Assembly (NCBI GenBank): GCA_028871475.1
Contig: JAGWMZ010000005.1
Coordinates: 1-64,000, forward strand
DNA from: Sphingomonadales bacterium
Lineage (GTDB): Bacteria; Pseudomonadota; Alphaproteobacteria; Sphingomonadales; Sphingomonadaceae
DNA length: 64,000 bases
Direction: 5' to 3'
In this document: in pieces, positions 16,662 to 25,265 of the stretch
Numbering within the stretch: the stretch's first letter is position 1
Layout of the letters: each line of letters opens with the position of its first letter
Program-made: the position numbers and the translations under genes
Notes under the pieces: generated by a model
What the model was told of the DNA's origin: nothing
Database searches by the model: none
Seen by the model: only the letters and a program-made list of their open reading frames with translations

Positions 16662-17036
16662 GTGCTCACCCTTCGCGACCCAGCTCAGGCCTATCGCCGC
16701 GTCGAATTCGACGCGCGGGTGGCCAGCGCCGACCAGCGAGAGCTGGTGCGCATGTGCTATGAGCGGGTGATCTCGTCGCTGGGCAGCGCGATGCATGCGC
16801 ATGATCGGGCCGACAATGTCCGCAAGAGCCAGGCCCTGACCCGCGCCGTGTCAGCGTTGACGGCCCTGCAAATGGGCGTGAGCGGTGAGGACACCATGTC
16901 AGGCGCGCTCGTTCAGTTTTACTCTGCAGCCCGGCGCGCGGTGCTGGACAGTGTGCTGGACTTCGACACAGCGACCCTTTCGCAGGTCCGCCAGGACGTT
17001 GTCGACATCGCCGAGACTCTGACCAGCGCCCGCTGA
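16662..17036 (+). CDS. fliS: Flagellar export chaperone FliS
   Basis: FliS normally binds the flagellin C-terminus and stops early polymerisation in the cytoplasm. The protein is 124 aa, the usual size, and all-helical. The start (AQAYRRVEFDARVASADQRELVRMCYERVISSL) matches the FliS Y...... and 'LI.mlyd' pattern, and the C-terminal helix resembles the 'm...L..AN..' pattern in shape. The start is a GTG 13 bases after the fliD stop. It is a diverged member, and the position after fliD strengthens the call. Confidence 0.86.
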   Translation: MLTLRDPAQAYRRVEFDARVASADQRELVRMCYERVISSLGSAMHAHDRADNVRKSQALTRAVSALTALQMGVSGEDTMSGALVQFYSAARRAVLDSVLDFDTATLSQVRQDVVDIAETLTSAR

Positions 17037-17340
17037 GCGCCATGCTTCGCATGCTGCAGCGCAGTCATTGCGAATTTTGCATATACTCAGGATCCGCCAC
17101 CTATTTCGCGCGTATTCAGGATAGGTTCTTTGAACGTTGGGTCAACGTCTTTACAATAATCAATTTTTCTATATCTCTTGGTCTATCGTCGGGGAAAATG
17201 ACCTAAATATAGGCAAATTCACCTGCTTTCGTCTCGATCGTTCGGTTCCGGAGGAAAAGTTGTCCCGAAACGGAAGCAGTTAGCATCCAAAATCTACGGA
17301 AAAATTGCTAGACGTTAACCAGCAGCAATGGGGGAAAAAA
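17037..17340. other. AT-rich control region after the flagellar cluster
   Basis: This stretch of about 300 bases is visibly poorer in GC than its surroundings, especially 17150-17220 and 17280-17310. No gene is seen. It should contain the end of the fliD-fliS transcript and the promoter of the LuxR-type regulator. It contains a perfect inverted repeat at 17134-17148. The 10-mers ATACTCAGGA and GTATTCAGGA occur 28 bases apart (near 17083 and 17111). Confidence 0.5.
17134..17148. promoter_or_regulatory. Palindromic site, possible operator
   Basis: ACGTTG and CAACGT flank a 3-base spacer (GGT), giving a 15-base perfect palindromic element about 200 bases upstream of the LuxR-type gene. The short spacer argues for a protein-binding site rather than an RNA hairpin. 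The binding protein is unknown; the adjacent helix-turn-helix regulator is the first candidate. Confidence 0.4.
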
Positions 17341-17943
17341 TTGAGCAACGGCACCAGCCTTTTCCTCGTCGATGGCGACTTTCGGCGCCGGGCGGCAATC
17401 TCGCACTGTCTGGCCGGTGGCGATCTTCATATCGAACCCTTTGAAGACGCAATGGAACTCATCTCGCGCTGGCCCAAGAACGGCCTGCTGCTCGTTCACG
17501 ATGATGGCCGCTCCATCTCCGCGCTGCTGGGCCAGATGGGGCGTTCCGGCCATTGGCTGCCCGTGATCGGCTATGCCCAGGAACCAGGAACCCATATGGT
17601 GGTCCGCGCCGTGCTCGATGGCGCCATTGACTATATTGCCTGGCCGTTCGACCGTGAACAGATCACAAAAATCGTTGCCGATGCAGAAGCGAAAGCGGAA
17701 ACTTTCGGCAGCACCAAGTTGCGTGAAGCATTGGCGCGCAGCCGTGTCGACCGATTGACCAAACGCGAACGTGAAGTTCTTGCCGGGGTGGCGGGCGGTC
17801 TTTCAAACCGGATGATCGGTGAAAAGCTGTCGATCTCGCCAAGGACGGTGGAAATTCACCGTGCCAATATGCTCACGAAAATGGGCGCGAACCATACATC
17901 CGAAGCCATCCGGATCGCGATCGAGGCCTCGCTGGTCGATTAA
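17341..17943 (+). CDS. LuxR/FixJ-type DNA-binding protein with degenerate receiver domain
   Basis: This transcription regulator is 200 aa from a TTG start at 17341, which has GGGGG about 6 bases upstream; an upstream in-frame TTG at 17305 lacks a ribosome site. The C-terminal LuxR helix-turn-helix is clear: RVDRLTKREREVLAGVAGGLSNRMIGEKLSISPRTVEIHRANMLTKMGA. Residues 5-115 have receiver-like spacing, but the key positions are lost. By alignment to FixJ, the phospho-acceptor Asp position is His 53, with Asp at 54. The conserved Lys of 'KPF' is Trp 101 (AWPF). It is probably a phosphorylation-independent pseudo-receiver, and its position suggests a role in motility or chemotaxis gene control. 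Confidence 0.85.
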   Translation: MSNGTSLFLVDGDFRRRAAISHCLAGGDLHIEPFEDAMELISRWPKNGLLLVHDDGRSISALLGQMGRSGHWLPVIGYAQEPGTHMVVRAVLDGAIDYIAWPFDREQITKIVADAEAKAETFGSTKLREALARSRVDRLTKREREVLAGVAGGLSNRMIGEKLSISPRTVEIHRANMLTKMGANHTSEAIRIAIEASLVD

Positions 17944-18015
17944 CCTGTTTGCGGCCGTGATCACGTTGACACGCGGTTGGCGCCATATCCCGACATGCTC
18001 AGCCCATATCGAAAG

Positions 18016-18040
18016 AGGCGCCCCTGCATCAGGAGCGCCT
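18016..18040. terminator. Hairpin between convergent luxR-type gene and cheB paralogue
   Basis: AGGCGC-C-CCT and AGG-A-GCGCCT form a 10-position stem with one C/A mismatch and a 5-base loop (GCATC). It lies between the stops of two convergent genes (17943 and 18084). It is followed on the plus strand by an AT-rich GTTCGAATATATT. It is likely a terminator usable in both directions. Confidence 0.6.
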
Positions 18041-18083
18041 GTTCGAATATATTCAGCCCCCGTGACTGTCGGGGCGTGATGCA

Positions 18084-19124
18084 TCATCCCTGATGGCAAC
18101 AGGCGATGATCGCCTCACCCAGCGCATCGAGCGGCATGACGGTCTCAGCGGCATTGGCGGCAATGGCCGCGGCGGGCGCCTCACCCACCACTGCCGTTGC
18201 GGGGTCTTCGACAAAGGTGCGGCAGCCGGCATCCTTCATCATGCGCAATCCCTTGGCGCCATCGACACCCATGCCGGTCAGCACGACGCCAACGCTGGCC
18301 GCGCCCGCACGGGCCAGCGTACCAAACAGCAAGGTTGCGGAAGGGCGCGCGCCATCGACCGGCTCGCGCGCGACCATCCGCAGACGCGGCGGCGTGCCGG
18401 GTTCAAACACCACATGCTTTTCAGGGTCGGCAGCGACATGGATCGTGCCAGCCGTCAGTGAGGCGCCGTCCTTGGCGGGCAGCACCTTGCAAGGCAGTTC
18501 GCCGGCAAGGCGGTTGATGAATGTCTCGACCAGCGCCGGCTCGCTCTGCAGAATGATCACCATCGGCGGACCGTCCTGCGGCACATGGGCCAGGAGCTGG
18601 GTCAATGCGTCAATGCCGCCCATCGAAGTGGCCATGGCCACCACATGCCCATTCCAGACGAAAGCCGGGTGGCTCACCGCGGCGCGCGCGGCCTGGGCGG
18701 CACCCATGCGGCGATCCTTCACATTCGAATTGGCTGCGGCCAGCACGATCTTGCCCAGCTTGCTCACCGTCTTGGCGAACTGTTCGGGCGTGGCCTTGAG
18801 CGGTTTGGGAAAACATTCCACCGCGCCCAGCTCATAGGCTTTGAGCGACGTCTCCGTGCCGCTCTGCGTCAGCGAGGACAGCATCACCACCGGCAGCGGC
18901 TTGGTGCCCATGATCTCGGCGAGGAATTCGATCCCGCTCATGCCGGGCATTTCGACATCAAGCGTCACGACATTGGGCTTGAGCTGGGCAATCTGGTCGC
19001 GCGCTTCATCGGCATTGGCAGCGGTGCCGACGACGGTGACATTGCGCGACTGCTCCAGGACATCGGAAAACAGGGCGCGCATCGCCGCAGAATCATCGAC
19101 GACCAGAACTCTCGCATCATTCAT
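18084..19124 (-). CDS. CheB-like response regulator methylesterase lacking the catalytic His
   Basis: The domain layout is that of CheB, the chemoreceptor glutamate methylesterase: a receiver (residues 1-120) plus a C-terminal esterase domain (about 157-346). The receiver is intact, with DD at 10-11, phospho-Asp 56 in LDVEMPG and Lys 107 in FPKPL. In the esterase domain Ser 167 (ATSMGG) and Asp 288 (TGMGVDG) are kept. The catalytic His, normally in a 'QH' pair, is replaced: IILQSEPA has Ser 194. The start is ATG 19124, giving 346 aa. It stands alone on the minus strand, opposite the che operon, which encodes a complete CheB. It could be a non-catalytic phospho-signalling protein or a changed enzyme. 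Confidence 0.88.
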   Translation of the reverse strand: MNDARVLVVDDSAAMRALFSDVLEQSRNVTVVGTAANADEARDQIAQLKPNVVTLDVEMPGMSGIEFLAEIMGTKPLPVVMLSSLTQSGTETSLKAYELGAVECFPKPLKATPEQFAKTVSKLGKIVLAAANSNVKDRRMGAAQAARAAVSHPAFVWNGHVVAMATSMGGIDALTQLLAHVPQDGPPMVIILQSEPALVETFINRLAGELPCKVLPAKDGASLTAGTIHVAADPEKHVVFEPGTPPRLRMVAREPVDGARPSATLLFGTLARAGAASVGVVLTGMGVDGAKGLRMMKDAGCRTFVEDPATAVVGEAPAAAIAANAAETVMPLDALGEAIIACCHQG

Positions 19125-19427
19125 GGGGAACAGGCTCTTTCTGTGGTCAATCAGCAACGCCCCGCAGGTGATGCGACACGTCTGAAGCGAGCTTTAACCG
19201 ACAAGATCATAGCAATCCTCTGCCCTCGATTAAGGATTTGACCGTAGCAGCAAAACCCCGCCGCCCGCCCGCGCGCAAAGGTTCGTATCCCATTCCGCGC
19301 GATTGGGGACATTTACGGAGGACTCTGCAAACGCGAATTTGCAGCTCCATGCTTAGGATTAACCACAAGCTCTGACGCGCCCTGTGGAATTTTTAACTTC
19401 ATGCGCCTGAATACAATGGAGTTTTTG
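19125..19427. other. Divergent control region between cheB paralogue and mcp
   Basis: This region of about 300 bases carries promoters for the minus-strand cheB-like gene and for the plus-strand chemotaxis operon. No gene is seen. The clearest structure is the inverted repeat at 19325-19344. No confident sigma-28 or sigma-54 promoter was found on either strand. Confidence 0.5.
19325..19344. promoter_or_regulatory. Inverted repeat upstream of the che operon
   Basis: CTGCAAA (19325-19331) and TTTGCAG (19338-19344) are perfect inverted arms around CGCGAA, about 85 bases before the mcp start. The left side reads TGCAAACG, the same eight bases that begin the sugar-locus operators at 27881 and 31510, but the arm spacing differs. 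It is a candidate operator, with the binding protein unknown. Confidence 0.4.
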
Positions 19428-20843
19428 ATGCTCGACTGGTTTGAGAAAAAAGCGCCGATCCGCATCAAGCTGCTCAGCCTGACGTGGCTGCTGGTGGCTC
19501 TTTCGCTGCTGGGAGAGGCAGGTGTCATCCTCGCGGCCTTCACGCATACGCCGACATGGCTGGACGTGTCTCTTGCGGCCGTGGGCTGCGTGGCGACCTT
19601 CGTGTCCATGCGCGTGGCCAGCGAGATGATCGCCCGCCCCTATGTCACCATTGTCCAGCGCATCGAAACCATGGCCGCCGGCGACCATACCAGCCCGGTT
19701 GATTACACCGAATATCAGGATTGCGTCGGCCGTCTGGCCCGCGCCTGCATTCTTGTTCGCGACCGCTGCCATGAAGTCGATCTTCAGGCCGAAAAGCAGG
19801 TGCGCGTGGCCAGCACGCTGCGCGCCAGCCTTCGCCAGCTTGCCGACAACCGCCTCGACTGCCAGATCAATGAGCAGTTCCCACCCGAATATGAAGGGCT
19901 GCGCCAGGATTTCAACGCAGCCATCAACGCCCTGGCCAGCCTGGTCCATTCCGTCACCGCCAGCGCCAACATGGTGCTGACCGGCGCGAATGAAATCAGC
20001 ACGGCGTCCAACGATCTGGCCCAGCGCAACGAGCAGCAGGCCGCCACACTAGAGGAAACCGCCGCCGCCATGAATGAAGCGACGCGCGGCGTGCAAAAGT
20101 CGGCCAGCAGCGCTGTCGAAGTGCAAAAAACCATCACCGAAGCCCATGAGGAAGCCACCGAGGGCGGCCAAGTGGTCTCCCGCGCGATCGAGGCCATGGC
20201 CGCCATCGAGCACGGCGCGCATGAAATTAACCAGATTATCGGCGTGATCGACGGCATCGCCTTCCAGACCAACCTGCTGGCGCTCAACGCCGGGGTCGAG
20301 GCCGCGCGCGCGGGCGATGCGGGCAAGGGCTTTGCCGTGGTCGCCACCGAGGTGCGCGCGCTGGCCCAGCGCAGCGCTGACGCGGCCAAGGACATCAAGG
20401 CACTGATCACCACCTCAACCCAGCAAGTGTCGAGCGGTGTAGGTCTGGTGCGTGAAACCGGCGACCTGTTGGGCAAGATTGTGGGCCGAGTGGGTGACAT
20501 GACCCATCTCATCGGCTCGATCGCCACCAATGCCGAAATGCAGGCCGGCAATCTGCAGCAGGTCAACACCGCCGTCGCCGATATGGACCGCGTGACCCAG
20601 CAGAATGCCGCCATGGTCGAACAATCCACCGCCGCCGCGCGCAGCCTGGCCGGCGAAGCGCAGGAGCTGGCCACCATCGTCGCCCGCTTCAAGACCGGCG
20701 CTTATGACAACGCCCCGATGCGCTTTGGCACCGGCGCGCCCGGTCCGGCGCGCCGCGCCGCGCCGCCGCCAGTGGTCGGCAATCTGGCGCTCAAACCCGT
20801 GGCACCAGCTATCGAATCAAACGACGACTGGTCCGAATTCTGA
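19428..20843 (+). CDS. mcp: Methyl-accepting chemotaxis protein without a periplasmic sensor domain
   Basis: This chemoreceptor passes a signal to CheA through CheW. The protein is 471 aa from ATG 19428, which has GGAG 6 bases upstream; ATGs at 19401 and 19416 are in frame. Two hydrophobic segments (about residues 14-37 and 44-61) are separated by only a few residues, so there is almost no periplasmic domain. A HAMP-like segment follows. The signalling hairpin [43 protein letters not shown] sits at about 274-316, with long methylation helices on both sides. It leads the che operon and is likely the dedicated receptor, sensing membrane or cytoplasmic signals. Confidence 0.93.
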   Translation: MLDWFEKKAPIRIKLLSLTWLLVALSLLGEAGVILAAFTHTPTWLDVSLAAVGCVATFVSMRVASEMIARPYVTIVQRIETMAAGDHTSPVDYTEYQDCVGRLARACILVRDRCHEVDLQAEKQVRVASTLRASLRQLADNRLDCQINEQFPPEYEGLRQDFNAAINALASLVHSVTASANMVLTGANEISTASNDLAQRNEQQAATLEETAAAMNEATRGVQKSASSAVEVQKTITEAHEEATEGGQVVSRAIEAMAAIEHGAHEINQIIGVIDGIAFQTNLLALNAGVEAARAGDAGKGFAVVATEVRALAQRSADAAKDIKALITTSTQQVSSGVGLVRETGDLLGKIVGRVGDMTHLIGSIATNAEMQAGNLQQVNTAVADMDRVTQQNAAMVEQSTAAARSLAGEAQELATIVARFKTGAYDNAPMRFGTGAPGPARRAAPPPVVGNLALKPVAPAIESNDDWSEF

Positions 20844-20890
20844 ATGCTTCCCGTCATCGCGCCGCCGCGCCTCACAGAAATGAGCTGACA

Positions 20891-21163
20891 ATGCCCGCCA
20901 TTCCCTTGCCTGCCCGCTGCGATCGGGCCGTTGCCCAGGAACTGCTTCCCCACCTGCTGGATCAGGCCGATCAGGGCGCCCTGAAGATCGACGCCAGCGG
21001 CGTGCAACAGATCGGTCAGGCCATGCTGCAACTGCTGGTCAGCGCCCGTCGCTCGGGCAGCGGCGCGCAGATCACGCCCTCGCCCGCCCTGCTCGAAGCG
21101 GCGCGGCTGACCGGGCTGCATACCATTCTTTTCGACACTCCTTCAGACAAGAGCGCGGCATGA
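20891..21163 (+). CDS. STAS-domain protein of the chemotaxis operon
   Basis: This 90-aa protein fills the fold of a single STAS domain, as in anti-sigma factor antagonists. Visible parts are ALKIDASGVQQIGQAMLQLLVSARRSG, which resembles the 'iDlsgV..id.sgl..L' core, followed by a helix and strand. The usual phosphorylatable Ser of that loop is replaced by Gly-Gln. It sits between mcp and cheA and its stop overlaps the cheA start, so it is made together with CheA. Small STAS proteins are known in alphaproteobacterial che operons. The precise role is unknown. Confidence 0.8.
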   Translation: MPAIPLPARCDRAVAQELLPHLLDQADQGALKIDASGVQQIGQAMLQLLVSARRSGSGAQITPSPALLEAARLTGLHTILFDTPSDKSAA

Positions 21164-23358
21164 CCCCTCAGGAAATCCAGGACATCTTCTTCGTCGAATG
21201 CGAGGAATCGCTGGCCGCCGCCGAAGCGGGTCTGGCCGCCTGCCGGGCCGGCACGCAAAGCGCCGACACGGTGAACGGCATCTTCCGCGCCGTGCATTCG
21301 ATCAAGGGCGGCGCCGGTGCTTTTGGCTTCAGCGAGTTGCAAGCCTTCACCCATGTCTTCGAAACGCTCCTTTCGGATGTGCGCGAGGACGCCGTGCCGA
21401 TCACCGGCCCGCTAGTCGACCTGATGCTGCGCGCGCTCGACATGCTGTCGGATCATGTAACCGCCGCGCGCGGTGAAGGTGCCACGCCAGAAGATTCAAT
21501 GCTTTTGACCGAACTGGAAGGCGCCATGGCGATCAATGCGGGCAAGGCGCCCGCTGCCGCGCCCGCCCCGGTTGCCACCGCGCCTGCCCCTGTCGAAGCC
21601 CCGGCCCCGGCGTCGGTGGATGACGAGGAAGGCTTCATGGGCGATTTCGACCTTGATGCCCTGCTCGACGATCTGGTGCCCACCAGCACCGCCGATGAAG
21701 ACGAAAGCGCAAGCGATATCGCCGCGGCCCCTGCTGACGAGGGGGAGAGCGAGAAGCCCGACTGGCTGCTGATGCTGCGCCCCCATGCGCCGGCCATGCG
21801 CAATGGCGGCGAGCCGCTGCTGCTGCTGCGCGAACTGACCATGCTGGGCGCCACCTGCCGCGAATGCGATGTCAGCGCTGTGCCATCGCTCGATGCGATC
21901 GATCCGGATCAGGGCTATCTCGGCTTTACCTTCACCGTGCCGCATGAGGTATCGCAGGACGCCGTCAGCGACATTTTCGACTTTGTCGGTGATGATTGCC
22001 CCATCGCCTTCGGGCCCGAGGCCAAAATGCCGCCGCTGCGGCTGGAAGAGCGTGTGCCCGCGGCGGCTCCGCCGCCCGCTGCGGTTGCCGCTTCCGCCCC
22101 TGCTGCCGCGCCGGCGCCTGTCGCCATGGCCGGCACCGCGCCCGCCGCTGCGCCTCAGGCAGCGGCGACATCGGCCGCCGGTCAGTCGATCCGCATCGAC
22201 CTCATCAAGCTCGACCGGCTGATCGATACGGTGGGCGAGCTGGTGATCGCCCAGGCCATGCTGGTGCAACGCCTGCAGAACGACAACATTGGTTCGTGCG
22301 ACGAGCTGGCCATGCTGGAAACGCTGACCCGCGACATCCAGGAAAGCGCCATGTCGATCCGCGCCCAGCCCATCGGCAGCGTCTTCTCGCGCGTGCCGCG
22401 CACACTGCGCGAACTGGCCAGCAGCACCGGCAAACATGTCAATCTGCAGCTTTTCGGCGAGACGACCGAACTCGACAAGACCGTCATCGAACGCCTTGGC
22501 GAGCCGCTGACCCATCTCATCCGCAATGCCGTCGACCATGGCATCGAAAGCCCCGCCGACCGCATCGCCAAGGGCAAGAACCCCGAAGGCACGCTGACCC
22601 TGTCCGCCGAGCATCGTTCGGGCCGCATTCTCATCCGCATTGCCGATGATGGCGCGGGCATCAACCGCGCGCGCGTCTTTGCCAAGGCGGTGGAAAAGGG
22701 CCTCATCTCGCCCGATGCGCAATTGTCGAAGGAAGAGATCGACAATCTCATCTTCGCACCCGGCTTTTCGACGGCTTCCACCATCACCAATGTCTCGGGC
22801 CGGGGCGTGGGCATGGATGTGGTGCGCCAGAATGTGAAGGATCTGGGCGGGCGCATCACCATCGATTCCGAAGAGGGCAAGGGCACGACCTTTACCCTGA
22901 CCCTGCCGCTGACGCTGGCCATTTCCGATGGCATGATCGTGAAGGTGGGCGACCAGACGTTGGTGGTGCCCCTGACCCATGTGGTGGAAAGCCTGCGCCC
23001 CGAAACGAAGGATGTGCAGGGGCTTGGTGTCGAGCGGATGATGCTCAACGTGCGCGGCCGCTTCATCCCGGTGGTCTCCGTCGCCAATGCCGTGGGCGCG
23101 GAAGGTGCGATCGTCCGGCCCGAACAGGGCGTGCTCATCGTTGTCGACACGGAAAGCGCGGGGCAGGCTGCCCTGCTGGTCGATAACATCTGGGACCAGC
23201 GCCAGTTCGTCATCAAGAGCCTCGACACGCATTACCGCAGCGTCGAAGGCGTGGCGGGCGCCACCATTCTGGGTGATGGCCGCGTGGCGCTCATCCTCAA
23301 CGTCGATGCGCTGGTGGCCAGTGCGACGGCGGCCAGCATCGGTCTGCAGGCGGCGTGA
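21160..23358 (+). CDS. cheA: Chemotaxis histidine kinase CheA
   Basis: CheA (732 aa) autophosphorylates under receptor control and passes phosphate to CheY and CheB. The P1 domain has the phospho-His 46 in RAVHSIKGGAGAFGF. Long Ala/Pro-rich linkers at about 125-150 and 300-345 flank the CheY-binding region. The dimerisation domain begins near IRIDLIKLDRLIDTVGELVIAQAML. The ATPase domain has the N box LTHLIRNAVDHGIE, then DDGAGI and GRGVGMDVV. The CheW-like C-terminal domain ends the protein. It overlaps both neighbours by 4 bases. Confidence 0.96.
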   Translation: MTPQEIQDIFFVECEESLAAAEAGLAACRAGTQSADTVNGIFRAVHSIKGGAGAFGFSELQAFTHVFETLLSDVREDAVPITGPLVDLMLRALDMLSDHVTAARGEGATPEDSMLLTELEGAMAINAGKAPAAAPAPVATAPAPVEAPAPASVDDEEGFMGDFDLDALLDDLVPTSTADEDESASDIAAAPADEGESEKPDWLLMLRPHAPAMRNGGEPLLLLRELTMLGATCRECDVSAVPSLDAIDPDQGYLGFTFTVPHEVSQDAVSDIFDFVGDDCPIAFGPEAKMPPLRLEERVPAAAPPPAAVAASAPAAAPAPVAMAGTAPAAAPQAAATSAAGQSIRIDLIKLDRLIDTVGELVIAQAMLVQRLQNDNIGSCDELAMLETLTRDIQESAMSIRAQPIGSVFSRVPRTLRELASSTGKHVNLQLFGETTELDKTVIERLGEPLTHLIRNAVDHGIESPADRIAKGKNPEGTLTLSAEHRSGRILIRIADDGAGINRARVFAKAVEKGLISPDAQLSKEEIDNLIFAPGFSTASTITNVSGRGVGMDVVRQNVKDLGGRITIDSEEGKGTTFTLTLPLTLAISDGMIVKVGDQTLVVPLTHVVESLRPETKDVQGLGVERMMLNVRGRFIPVVSVANAVGAEGAIVRPEQGVLIVVDTESAGQAALLVDNIWDQRQFVIKSLDTHYRSVEGVAGATILGDGRVALILNVDALVASATAASIGLQAA

Positions 23359-24239
23359 GCGCCGAGCTCAATCTTGACCTGGTAAGACCGGCGGGCCCCG
23401 GCGGCATGCCCGGCGTGAGCCCTGACGTCTATGGCGAGAAGGATTTCAAGGCCGTCGCGCGCATCGTGCACGAGGAGGCCGGGATCATGCTGCCGCCGGG
23501 CAAGGCCACGCTGGTCTATTCGCGGCTGGCCCCGCTGGTGCGGAGCAGCGGTCTGGTAACCTTTGCCGCCTATATCGAGATGATCCGCGGCAATGCCGAG
23601 GAACGCCGTCGTACTGTCTGTGCGCTCACCACCAACCACACCTTCTTCTTTCGCGAGTCACACCATTTCGATCATTTCACCCAGGTCGTGCGACCTCATC
23701 TCATCGAGATGCTGGATGCAAACCAGCCTGTGCGCATGTGGTCGGCCGGCTCGTCGAGCGGCGAGGAAGTGTTTTCGCTCACTCTTGCCCTGTTGGGGCC
23801 CGACCGCGCGCAGGGCCGCCGCATCGCCCAGCAGGACGTGCGCATTCTGGCCAGCGACATTGCCGACCATGCGCTGCAAAAGGCGTCGCAAGGACGCTAT
23901 GACCTGCGCGATGCCTCGGGGCTGCCCGCGCCGCTGCGCGACAATTGGACGAGTTCGACGGGCAGCCAGCTGGACATCGGCCCCGAAGCGCGCGGGCTGG
24001 TGCAGTTCAAGCGGCTCAACCTGCAGGGAGAATGGCCGATGCGCCGCCCCTTTCAGGTGATCTTCTGCCGCAATGTCATGATCTATTTCGATCAACCCAC
24101 CAAGGAGCGGCTGGTCGAGCGGCTGGCGCGCCAGCTGGTGCCGGGCGGCTTTCTCTACATCGGACACAGTGAACGTGTCAGCGGCCCGGGCGAAGCGCTG
24201 CTCGATACGGTCGGCCCAACCATCTATCAAAGGACATGA
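23355..24239 (+). CDS. cheR: Chemoreceptor glutamate methyltransferase CheR
   Basis: CheR (294 aa) transfers methyl groups from S-adenosylmethionine to receptor glutamates for adaptation. It has the TTNHTFFFRE signature, the SAM-binding motif MWSAGSSSGEEVFSL, and IFCRNVMIYFD followed by LVPGGFLYIGHSE. The start is a GTG overlapping the cheA stop. The cheB start follows after 1 base. Confidence 0.95.
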   Translation: MSAELNLDLVRPAGPGGMPGVSPDVYGEKDFKAVARIVHEEAGIMLPPGKATLVYSRLAPLVRSSGLVTFAAYIEMIRGNAEERRRTVCALTTNHTFFFRESHHFDHFTQVVRPHLIEMLDANQPVRMWSAGSSSGEEVFSLTLALLGPDRAQGRRIAQQDVRILASDIADHALQKASQGRYDLRDASGLPAPLRDNWTSSTGSQLDIGPEARGLVQFKRLNLQGEWPMRRPFQVIFCRNVMIYFDQPTKERLVERLARQLVPGGFLYIGHSERVSGPGEALLDTVGPTIYQRT

Positions 24240-24240
24240 C

Positions 24241-25251
24241 GTGGCCATACGAGTCCTGATCATTGATGATTCCGCCACGATGCGCAGCCTGCTGGCCATG
24301 CGCCTGTCGGGCAATGATGACATCCGCGTGGTCGGCACCGCCAGCGACGCGATGCAAGGGCGCGCCATGATCAAGGATCTCGAGCCCGATGTCGTGACGC
24401 TCGACATCGAGATGCCGGGCATGAACGGGCTCGATTTCCTCGACAAGATCATGACGCTGCGCCCGATGCCGGTGATCATCGTATCGGGCCTGACGCAGGA
24501 AGGGTCTGACGCCACGGCGCGCGCGCTGGCACTGGGCGCGGTGGATTGCTATTGCAAGACCGGTACGGCGCCCGGGCTGGATGACGGCGGCCTGCTGGCC
24601 AAGATGGTGCGTAATGCCTCCACGGTGCGCGTGCGCCGCCGTGCCGCCCCGCCGCCGCCCCTGCCCTCGCTGACCAAAGGGCCGAACAATCAGGGCGTGC
24701 GCCTGATCGCCATCGGGTCTTCCACCGGCGGGGTCGAGGCGCTGCAGGTGCTGCTCGGCAGCTTCCCCGAGGATTGCCCGCCCGCCATGATCGTGCAGCA
24801 TGTCGATGCGCGCTTTGCCCCCGCCATCGCCCGCACGCTCGACGCCGCCTGTCCCGCGCGGGTGGTGCTGGGCGAGCCGGACATGCCGCTGCGGCGTGGT
24901 CATGTCTATCTGGCGCCCGGCGATGACCGTCATATGATGGTGGCAGGCAACAACAATCTTTACGTCAAGCTGCGCCCGGGCGAGCCGGTGTCGGGCCATC
25001 GCCCCTCGGTCGATGCGCTGTTCCATTCAGCCGCCCATGTGGTGGGCGCCGATGCGGTGGGCATCCTGCTGACCGGCATGGGTGCCGATGGCGCCAAAGG
25101 CCTGCTGGCCATGGCGCAGGCCGGTGCCCACACCATCGCGCAGGATGAAGCCACCTGCACCGTCTTTGGCATGCCGCGCGTGGCGATTTCGCTGGGGGCG
25201 GCCAATGTCGTGGCCCCCATCGACCGCATCGCGCGCCTGGCTCTGGCTTGA
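24241..25251 (+). CDS. cheB: Chemotaxis response regulator methylesterase CheB
   Basis: CheB removes methyl groups from receptors when phosphorylated by CheA. The protein is 336 aa from GTG 24241, right after the cheR stop; a longer reading frame would overlap cheR. The receiver has DD at 9-10 and phospho-Asp 55 in LDIEMPG. The usual KP pair appears as CKTG (Lys 106). The catalytic triad is complete: Ser 161 in IGSSTGG, His 187 in IVQHVDA and Asp 283 in TGMGADG. This contrasts with the paralogue at 18084-19124. Confidence 0.95.
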   Translation: MAIRVLIIDDSATMRSLLAMRLSGNDDIRVVGTASDAMQGRAMIKDLEPDVVTLDIEMPGMNGLDFLDKIMTLRPMPVIIVSGLTQEGSDATARALALGAVDCYCKTGTAPGLDDGGLLAKMVRNASTVRVRRRAAPPPPLPSLTKGPNNQGVRLIAIGSSTGGVEALQVLLGSFPEDCPPAMIVQHVDARFAPAIARTLDAACPARVVLGEPDMPLRRGHVYLAPGDDRHMMVAGNNNLYVKLRPGEPVSGHRPSVDALFHSAAHVVGADAVGILLTGMGADGAKGLLAMAQAGAHTIAQDEATCTVFGMPRVAISLGAANVVAPIDRIARLALA

Positions 25252-25265
25252 TGAGGGAGCAGGAC

